Part shown: positions 54,918 through 61,942 of the stretch, piece by piece
How positions within the stretch are numbered: position 1 is the first letter of the stretch
Layout: every line of letters starts with the position of its first letter
From: Microcoleus sp. FACHB-672
GTDB lineage: Bacteria > Cyanobacteriota > Cyanobacteriia > Cyanobacteriales > Oscillatoriaceae
Assembly (NCBI RefSeq): GCF_014695725.1
Contig: NZ_JACJOU010000015.1
Location: forward strand, 62,001-126,000
DNA: 64,000 nucleotides
Reading direction: 5' to 3'
The notes under the pieces: model-generated
Database searches by the model: none
Seen by the model: only the letters and a program-made list of their open reading frames with translations
What the model was told of the DNA's origin: nothing
Translations under genes and position numbers: made by a program

Positions 54918-56405
54918 TTAGAATTTAACACGCAACTGACCTGTCAGTGATCGATTATTATAAGCACTTTCTCCTGTAATTGCATTGCGGACATTACTGT
55001 AGCCATAACCGAAATCTGCTTCCACATTCGGGGAAATCTTGGTTGTACAGCGAGCTTGATAGGTACTGGCATCATCAATTTTTCCATTCAAACGTTGTTT
55101 TCCTAGGTTAGCGAACAGTCGGCATTTTAGAAATTTAAAAATATTTCCTTCCCATCCAACTTCACCGTTATAAACGAGAAAATCTGGAGGAGAAAAATAT
55201 CCCTTTTGTGGATCATTCTCATAGCTCCAAGTAAATAAGTTAGCAGCTAGAAAAAATTGTTCGATTTTTCGCTCTAGCCGGCTAAAAGATTGCTGCTCGT
55301 AGTTACCATCATTATAAAAACCAAAGCGATAGAGAGAGAAGAAACTGGTATAGCGGTCAATTTGCCAGTAGATATTTGGCCCAAATCTCCAAGCGGTAAT
55401 TAAATTTTCTAGAGTTTGAGCATTGAACTTGTATGGCCCTTGTTCGACCATTCCTGTGAGAAATAGACCCGAATCTAAGTTACCGGCTGGACTTAAATTG
55501 GTAAAAATTGGCTTGTCTACTTGCGCGTTAAAGTTGAGAGCAGTTGGAAGCCGGCTAAATAAATCAACTCCACCAGCAACGCGGAGGTTGTATGTACCAA
55601 TTTTTCCTTCCCAGCCTATTTGCAGGGGAATATTTGTAATATCGTCTTTGTAAGATTGGTCGAATGTATTCCAGCCGGTTCTAAATCGGATTTTTTGACC
55701 GTTTTGTAAGCCAAACTGAAACGTTGGTTCAATAATTTGGTTATGCTGACCGTAGTTATCTTTATCATCTCGGAAGTCAATTTGCAGATTTTCTAAAACA
55801 GCAAATGGGTTAGCCGGTTCTGATTCTGTTTTTGGTTCTGTTGAGGCCGGTTTAGCTTCTGGAGGCGGTTTGGGGGGTTCGGGTGGCGGTGGCGGTGGCA
55901 GCCGCAGTTTTGGATTGAAATTCTCAGGGCCGGCAATTAAAATCGGCAGTGAATTTAAAGGATAATCGAGGGCAACATCACGCTTTTCAAGGCTGCTTTG
56001 AGGCTCTAATTGAAAGCTTTCCAGCTCAACAGCTTGCCCGGTTCCTTTATTACGATCTAGTTGAAGCGTTTTCTGATCGACAACGGATTTGGCTTTTTTG
56101 TAAAGTGCTGGATGAACGTTTTCTAACTCAGAAGCCGGTGTCACGGGTTCGGAGAAATTCGGGTCAAGATTTTTCCGAGCTATAGCAGAGTTTGTTCGTT
56201 CCCTCAAACTGGATGATAAGTTCCAATTCTCCAGGATTGAGGAAGAAATAGAGTGTTCAGTTTCAGCTCGTAACTCAGTTCCTCCCAATAGCCAGAAGCC
56301 GGCGATCCAAAAGATCCCCCATTGGAGTTGTCGGTTTCCCGAAAGCAACTTTTTACACGCCCAATGATTGTGCGAAACCACACTATGTCGAAAATTGACT
56401 GTCAT
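54918..56405 (-). CDS. Exported beta-barrel-like outer-membrane protein of the polysaccharide locus
   Basis: In this 495-residue protein the hydrophobic segment IFWIAGFWLLGGTELRAE (about 31-48) acts as an export signal. A polar region is followed by a polyproline stretch (about 167-185, LPPPPPPEPPKPPP). From about 200 to the end amphipathic strands alternate, as in a transmembrane barrel (IIEPTFQFGLQNGQKIRFRT, LQIGWEGKIGTYNLRVAGGV). The final residues, LTGQLRVKF, end in Phe. No known family is recognised. Being first in the minus-strand series barrel, DUF3131, DUF3131, GT2, it could be the outer-membrane exit for the polymer, analogous to BcsC but without TPRs (inference). Confidence 0.65.
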   Translation of the reverse strand: MTVNFRHSVVSHNHWACKKLLSGNRQLQWGIFWIAGFWLLGGTELRAETEHSISSSILENWNLSSSLRERTNSAIARKNLDPNFSEPVTPASELENVHPALYKKAKSVVDQKTLQLDRNKGTGQAVELESFQLEPQSSLEKRDVALDYPLNSLPILIAGPENFNPKLRLPPPPPPEPPKPPPEAKPASTEPKTESEPANPFAVLENLQIDFRDDKDNYGQHNQIIEPTFQFGLQNGQKIRFRTGWNTFDQSYKDDITNIPLQIGWEGKIGTYNLRVAGGVDLFSRLPTALNFNAQVDKPIFTNLSPAGNLDSGLFLTGMVEQGPYKFNAQTLENLITAWRFGPNIYWQIDRYTSFFSLYRFGFYNDGNYEQQSFSRLERKIEQFFLAANLFTWSYENDPQKGYFSPPDFLVYNGEVGWEGNIFKFLKCRLFANLGKQRLNGKIDDASTYQARCTTKISPNVEADFGYGYSNVRNAITGESAYNNRSLTGQLRVKF

Positions 56406-56632
56406 CAGTTAGAGCTGTAGTGGTATAGGTTGAACCTCTTCAACCAGCTATTATAAAACCTATGGGCAAACGTAACAAAAATCAGCTTCTCTGTGACTTA
56501 ATTCATGTAAACCTTTAACTTTTTATCATAAAATCTCTGATTTTATAGGTCAAATCTTTTAAACCTAGGGCACTCTTTGTATAACTCGCAACATAGAACG
56601 CTGCGAACACGGACAAAAAATGATGAGAGTTT

Positions 56633-59356
56633 TCAGCGCCAATTGCCTACCAAAACATAGGGTGCCCAAAAATAGGGTATTCTATACCGGCGCTCTTGCA
56701 AAAGACTTAATTGAGCGCGTCTGAGTGCTTCAGCTTTAGTGATACTGCTTTCTTTCGCTAACTCCTCATAAAAGCGAACCATCAAAGTCGCAGTAGAATT
56801 ATCACTCACTCTCCACAAAGTCGCTAAAGTGCTGCGTGCCCCCGCTCTTACAGCGATGCCGGCTAATCCCAAGGCAGCGCGACTGTCGCCTTCTGCAGTT
56901 TCACACGCACTGAAAACAAGTAATTCAATAGGACGAGATAAATCTTCTTCTTTTCCTCGAAGTAAGCTGTCTAAATCCTTAACATTAATCACCCCATCCC
57001 AACTTAAGACAAATGTTTGCTCGGATTGAGAGCTAAATTGACCGTGAGTGGCAATATGCACGACCGGAAAAGGAGATAATTTGATTTCTTTTTGCAGATT
57101 ACTATTCGTAAATTCCTGATTTAACAAGATTCGGCTCGGAACTTTATCGTTAATTTGCTGCAATTCCCGCTCCACATTTGGAAGTTTGGAAAACCCTTGA
57201 CGTTCTTCAGAGATGCCGGCTGTTAGCACTTCAAGTTCTTCTCGTGCCAAAGGTTGAGGCGGGAGTAGCTGTAACCCAGGAGTTACAGCTATGCTGTATT
57301 TTTCAATTAAATACTGCTGTCCATCGTGCAGCGCACCCATTGGGACATTCCGCAACAAACCATCCAGCACAAACACCAAAGTTTGCGCGTTGCTTTGCTT
57401 GAGTTCTGCCTCTACAGGTCGGATCAACCAATCATATACTTGTTGTGAAGATTGCAAAACTTGCTGATTGTTAGCAGCCAGCCGTCCTATATCTTGTTGC
57501 AGTTCATTAACAATGCTTTCAATTTCTTGCTGAGGTTTCAGTGTGCTATAAAGGCGCAATGAAGATTGTGGTAGTGCTAAAATGACCGCTAATCTATCTT
57601 TCAAAATAATCGGATAAATAACTGCAGCGCCGGCATCTACTTGATCAATTTGCACCGGCTTCGCATCTAAGCAAGCTTCTTGAAAGAAGTTATCCAATTC
57701 AGCAAGCTGAAGGGACTCAATAACCTGACGTGCTTGACGCAAATTTTCTTGACTACTTTCGTCTTCTGCCGTAACTAATAAATCTACTAATTCTCGATAA
57801 ACAGGTTCTACACTTTCTCGAAAAGAAAATTGCACGTCTGGATTATCACGATTAATCGCCACTAAATCGCTGCGGAGAGATTGGAGGGTTTCAACTGCGA
57901 CTGAATAAGCCGCGATCGCCTCTTTCTTTTCTCCGCGTTCCTTTAACAGTCGTCCTAATTGCCATTGCCAGCGATAAGCAATATCTGAGGCATTCATGGC
58001 TTGAGCCAAAACGAGGGCTTGCTGGGTAAGGTTCTGGGCTTCCTGAGATTGCTTGCTTAGCTCGTATAATTCCCCTAAACTGCCAAGCGCGTAAGACTCT
58101 GCTCTGTTATCTTTTAAAGTTTTGCTTTGTTGAACTGCTATTGCTAAAACGTTTGCAACATCAGTTATTTGCGTTTGATTGTTATTGGTTAATTTTTCTC
58201 GATTATTAACGAATGATAATAAACTGTAAGCTAGGTTAATTCGAGCATAGACTGAGCGACGACTGGCGGGTAATTGCTCAATTTGCAACTGTATTGCCGG
58301 CAGTAAAGATTCAGCCTCACTAAATCGCTGGCTGCCGGCAAGCAAGCTAAACTGGTTGAGCTGTGCTTGCAACCGCAGTTTTGATGATGTGGAAATTTCA
58401 GCAGCCGTTTGATAGGCATCAAGAGCGGCTTGTATTTCTGTTTTTTCTGCTTCTGTATTTTTTAAAACAATTGCTCTTTGGGCTATCGCCCTAGCAGTAT
58501 TTCCCAAACTTAATTGAGCGGCGCTGATGGCTAAATTCGAGTCTAGTTGTTGTGAAACTTTTAAGCTTTGTTGCAATAAGTTGCGAGATTTTTCTAAGTC
58601 ACCGCTCACTCGCAAGGCATTTCCTAGACTTCGCAATCCTGTTGCCTTTATTAAAGAATTGGGTTGATTTTGTAAAGAGACTTCTACCTGCTCTAATGTC
58701 TTCCTAGCTCGGCGGTAGAGTCCCAAAGCTTGCATCGCTTGAGCTTGATTGATTTGGCTGCCGATTGCCCCTTCTGTGTCGCTAATTTGGGAGTATGTAG
58801 CAGCAGCTTCTTGCCAAGCGGCTAAGGCTTCTTCGGGTTTTCCTAAAGCAAGTTGCAGATGCCCTTGAGTATTTAAAGCTTGAGCGAGAATCGATAATTC
58901 TTCTGTGCCGGTGTCGCGATTTTCATTTGTTTGCAGTATAGCAAGACTGGAAGAGATCGCTTCGGTTGCTTCTTGCCATTGTTCTAGTTGTTGATAAGCA
59001 AGGGATAAATAGTTGAGTGCTAGTGCTTCATTTAATCTGTCTTCCGAAGTTTTGAGGACAGAAGCCGCTTGTTGCCACACAGTTGCGGCTTGTGAAAATT
59101 GTTCTGCTTGAAAGAATTCCCGACCTTGTTGCATGAGCTGTTGGGAACTGGGGGAAGATTGGGCAACAGCAGGTAGGTTTTTAAATTTAGCAAAGCTCCC
59201 CTTAAAAAGGGGAAATTCAGTAATTGTTATAATATTGAATAGGGAAAAAATTAAAATTCCTAAGTAAAATTGAAGCAACCACTTTTTGCCGCCATCCCGA
59301 TCCAAATAGGAGCGAAAGCGAAGAAGTATATTTTTACAAAATTGTCTTAGAGGCAT
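56633..59356 (-). CDS. TPR-CHAT protein downstream of haemagglutinin genes
   Basis: This 907-residue protein has an N-terminal hydrophobic segment (about 27-48, LQFYLGILIFSLFNIITITE) that anchors it or signals export. A long array of TPRs (about 65-500, e.g. DRLNEALALNYLSLAYQQLE) follows. The C-terminal CHAT domain (about 560-907) has His771 in HIATHGQF and Cys818 in VFSACETAEGD, so the dyad is intact. The core LVFVLDGLLRNVPMGALHDG closely resembles the CHAT gene at 38719. It starts 12 bp after the second TpsA gene and ends this operon. Such CHAT proteins commonly accompany filamentous-haemagglutinin-type exoproteins in cyanobacteria, which suggests processing or regulation of the exoprotein. 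Confidence 0.9.
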   Translation of the reverse strand: MPLRQFCKNILLRFRSYLDRDGGKKWLLQFYLGILIFSLFNIITITEFPLFKGSFAKFKNLPAVAQSSPSSQQLMQQGREFFQAEQFSQAATVWQQAASVLKTSEDRLNEALALNYLSLAYQQLEQWQEATEAISSSLAILQTNENRDTGTEELSILAQALNTQGHLQLALGKPEEALAAWQEAAATYSQISDTEGAIGSQINQAQAMQALGLYRRARKTLEQVEVSLQNQPNSLIKATGLRSLGNALRVSGDLEKSRNLLQQSLKVSQQLDSNLAISAAQLSLGNTARAIAQRAIVLKNTEAEKTEIQAALDAYQTAAEISTSSKLRLQAQLNQFSLLAGSQRFSEAESLLPAIQLQIEQLPASRRSVYARINLAYSLLSFVNNREKLTNNNQTQITDVANVLAIAVQQSKTLKDNRAESYALGSLGELYELSKQSQEAQNLTQQALVLAQAMNASDIAYRWQWQLGRLLKERGEKKEAIAAYSVAVETLQSLRSDLVAINRDNPDVQFSFRESVEPVYRELVDLLVTAEDESSQENLRQARQVIESLQLAELDNFFQEACLDAKPVQIDQVDAGAAVIYPIILKDRLAVILALPQSSLRLYSTLKPQQEIESIVNELQQDIGRLAANNQQVLQSSQQVYDWLIRPVEAELKQSNAQTLVFVLDGLLRNVPMGALHDGQQYLIEKYSIAVTPGLQLLPPQPLAREELEVLTAGISEERQGFSKLPNVERELQQINDKVPSRILLNQEFTNSNLQKEIKLSPFPVVHIATHGQFSSQSEQTFVLSWDGVINVKDLDSLLRGKEEDLSRPIELLVFSACETAEGDSRAALGLAGIAVRAGARSTLATLWRVSDNSTATLMVRFYEELAKESSITKAEALRRAQLSLLQERRYRIPYFWAPYVLVGNWR

Positions 59357-59368
59357 GGTTGTAGAATC

Positions 59369-61942
59369 TCAGTTTAAAGGACATTGCTGTTGCGTGAAAC
59401 CAGGATTGTGGGGGGAGGCTCCCGGCACTTGTGCGACGAGTTCCACTTGCCCTTTGGAATTAATTATCCATCCTTGTGCTTCAGTTAGTTGCACAGTCCT
59501 AGTTGTCGAGTCTTGCCTATTGCCGACAATTCTTGTCTGTTCCTCTGTTCCAGAATTCGCTCGTTCACCGGCGATTGGTCTTAAATCAATCCAAGTTGCT
59601 TCATCTGCAATTGCTTCATAAGGGTTAGGCGGCAAACCGCCTCTGCCGGTGACACTGAATTTGCTTTGATCCCTACCCCGCCGGCAGGTAGAGGTAATTA
59701 AGCGCGTAGCATCCACAGGATTTTCTGGTAATTTTAATAATCCCTGACTGGGGTCGAGATCGGGAGTGTTCAGAATAACAGTGCCGATTAATTCTGGGCT
59801 TCCACCAGTGGCGGTAATATCAGAAGCGGGTGTGAGTTGTTGTCGGAATTGTGGGCCAAAGATACCTTGCGTATTGATCGTGACAGTTCCTCCTTGAGAT
59901 TCTTGGGAATTGGCTGTAATATCACTATTTTCTAAAGCAGCTAAGACATTGCTGTCTATGTTGATATTGCCACCGATGACATTCTGGCCTTGTGCATTCG
60001 TATTAATTGCGCTGCCTCGCCGCAATATCAAACTGTGGGAACGCAAGTTAATGGTTGCTTGCACCTCGTTGGAGCTAGTGTTGGCACTGCGGGTATCAGC
60101 GTTCAGGAAAGCTAAGTTGTCCAAATAGATAGAGCGAGCATTGATATTAATGTTGCCGGCATTCCCTTCGCCATAGCTGCTCATAGCGATGATGACTCCA
60201 TCCCGCAAGTGTAAAGTATTCGTGTTGATGTTCAAGTCTCCCGCTACTCCGGTTGATTCTGGAATGGTAATAGCACTAATTGCAAGCACTGCAAAGGGTA
60301 AGCCGGTTCTTCCTATTATGTCCACAGACTCAGAAGCATCTATATCGATAGTTCCTCCCTTGCCTTGCCTCGATATAGATGCTCCTATCACTGCCCAGTT
60401 TTGGATAATCAACCTCCGAGTTTTAATCTTGATGTTGCCGGCAACTGCGGCACTGAGCGTGGAAGTAAACAAGCCAGTATTAGCTGGTACACCCAGAAGT
60501 TCAAAATTGTTAGCTCCAATGAATTCTGCTGAAACAGCAGCATTTACAGTAATCGCTCCACCGGCTCCTTCACCAGCAGTGCCGGCAATAGCTAGCCCCA
60601 AATTCTCAAAAAGTAGAGAACGGGTATTAATTGTGATGTCGCCGGCTGCTCCAGTGCTTCCAGGTCTATTACCCGTAATTAAACCAGAGTTATCAACCTC
60701 TGTAGAGCCTGTTGCATTCACTCTCACAGCGCCACCTCGACCGGCTCCAGTTGTGGAAGCAACGGTGAAAGCTCCATTGTGTGCCGTAAATCTAGAAGTG
60801 TTAATATCTATATTTCCCGCATTTCCTTCTCCAAAACTAATAGTAAACAAGCCATTGCGAAAATCTGAAGGGCCTGTTTTACCGCTAGCAATCTGTTGCA
60901 AAGTTTCCACAAATCTTCCAGTTCCTATTAATTCCACTGAGTCGGACGCATTGATGATAATATCTCCCCCAGAAAGCGATCCCAAGGTAAAAGAGACAAT
61001 GCGCGACCCAGAACCGAGTTGGAAGTTACGTGCTTGAATTTGGATTTCGCCACCACCGATGCCACTGGTATTGACTATTGCGTTATTCTTGAGTTGAATA
61101 TCTCCAAATTTTTCGACGCCAGAATAGCCCAAGGAAAACCCTTTCTCTACAGGTGTCAGCGTTACATTCCCGTCAGTCACACTTCCAAGTTCAATCCGTC
61201 CTCCGGGTGTTGTCGGTACTAAATTTCCATTGACCATAGCGATGGGAATTCCGCCGGCAACAAGACCTTGTACGACGGGATTATTACTGCCAGAGATGGT
61301 TACATCCCCACCGACCAAGGCTAGCGTTTTTTCAGTTTGCACTGACAGATTTGATCCCTGCACAACAATTGCACCTGGAATCTGCCCGTTGGGAGAAAAT
61401 GATTGTTTAGTTCCCACCTCCAAACCCACCGGCACACTCACAGTTAGTAATGGCGTTTGAGGATTAACCGCACTAAATTGTGTGCCATCTGCAAAATTCA
61501 TCTGACTGGCTGTACTTGCTAGAAATGATCCCCCAATATTGAGCTGGGCATTCGGGCCAAAGATAATTCCATTTGGATTGATTAAAAATAAATTGGCTGT
61601 GCCGTTCGCTTGAATACTGCCATCAATGTTAGAAATTGATGAGCCAGTTATTCGAGTAAAAATATTCTGAATATCTAAAGCATTATTAAAGTTAGCGGTG
61701 TTCCCAGTTGGAATTGAAAATTCTCGAAAGCTGTGGAATAAATTTGTGCCGGCACTTGTTCCGCCTTCAATAATACTGGTATTGCCCTGTGGGGTAACCC
61801 TAGAATTAATCGGCAACGTTGCATCCGGGACAATTTGCGCTTTTACTTGAGCAGATAAACTCAAATAAGTAAACAGAAAATAAGAACTAAAATATTTGAG
61901 AAAATGAATTAATTTGTGACAACATATGAGTTTATTGTTCAT
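59369..61942 (-). CDS. Filamentous-haemagglutinin (TpsA)-type exoprotein
   Basis: In this 857-residue protein a signal peptide (about 12-35, SSYFLFTYLSLSAQVKAQ) is followed by the TPS secretion domain (about 36-270: IIEGGTSAGTNLFHSFREFS, NIFTRITGSSISNIDGSI, NLFLINPNGIIFGPNAQL). A beta-helix of haemagglutinin-type repeats (about 280-720, IDINTSRFTAHNGAFTVAST) follows. The C-terminal segment holds TCRRGRDQSKFSVTGRGGLP and EAIADEATWIDLRP, typical of cyanobacterial TpsA. It needs a TpsB transporter, which is not adjacent within the window. The ATG overlaps the stop region of the upstream TpsA gene by 11 bases, so translation is coupled. It is full length, although the start region is AT-rich. Confidence 0.9.
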   Translation of the reverse strand: MNNKLICCHKLIHFLKYFSSYFLFTYLSLSAQVKAQIVPDATLPINSRVTPQGNTSIIEGGTSAGTNLFHSFREFSIPTGNTANFNNALDIQNIFTRITGSSISNIDGSIQANGTANLFLINPNGIIFGPNAQLNIGGSFLASTASQMNFADGTQFSAVNPQTPLLTVSVPVGLEVGTKQSFSPNGQIPGAIVVQGSNLSVQTEKTLALVGGDVTISGSNNPVVQGLVAGGIPIAMVNGNLVPTTPGGRIELGSVTDGNVTLTPVEKGFSLGYSGVEKFGDIQLKNNAIVNTSGIGGGEIQIQARNFQLGSGSRIVSFTLGSLSGGDIIINASDSVELIGTGRFVETLQQIASGKTGPSDFRNGLFTISFGEGNAGNIDINTSRFTAHNGAFTVASTTGAGRGGAVRVNATGSTEVDNSGLITGNRPGSTGAAGDITINTRSLLFENLGLAIAGTAGEGAGGAITVNAAVSAEFIGANNFELLGVPANTGLFTSTLSAAVAGNIKIKTRRLIIQNWAVIGASISRQGKGGTIDIDASESVDIIGRTGLPFAVLAISAITIPESTGVAGDLNINTNTLHLRDGVIIAMSSYGEGNAGNININARSIYLDNLAFLNADTRSANTSSNEVQATINLRSHSLILRRGSAINTNAQGQNVIGGNINIDSNVLAALENSDITANSQESQGGTVTINTQGIFGPQFRQQLTPASDITATGGSPELIGTVILNTPDLDPSQGLLKLPENPVDATRLITSTCRRGRDQSKFSVTGRGGLPPNPYEAIADEATWIDLRPIAGERANSGTEEQTRIVGNRQDSTTRTVQLTEAQGWIINSKGQVELVAQVPGASPHNPGFTQQQCPLN

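Noticed and set aside
60189-61037. 282-codon plus-strand frame
   Set aside because: It is antisense to the beta-helix repeats of the TpsA gene, which has clear secretion and C-terminal signatures; open antisense frames are expected from such repeats.
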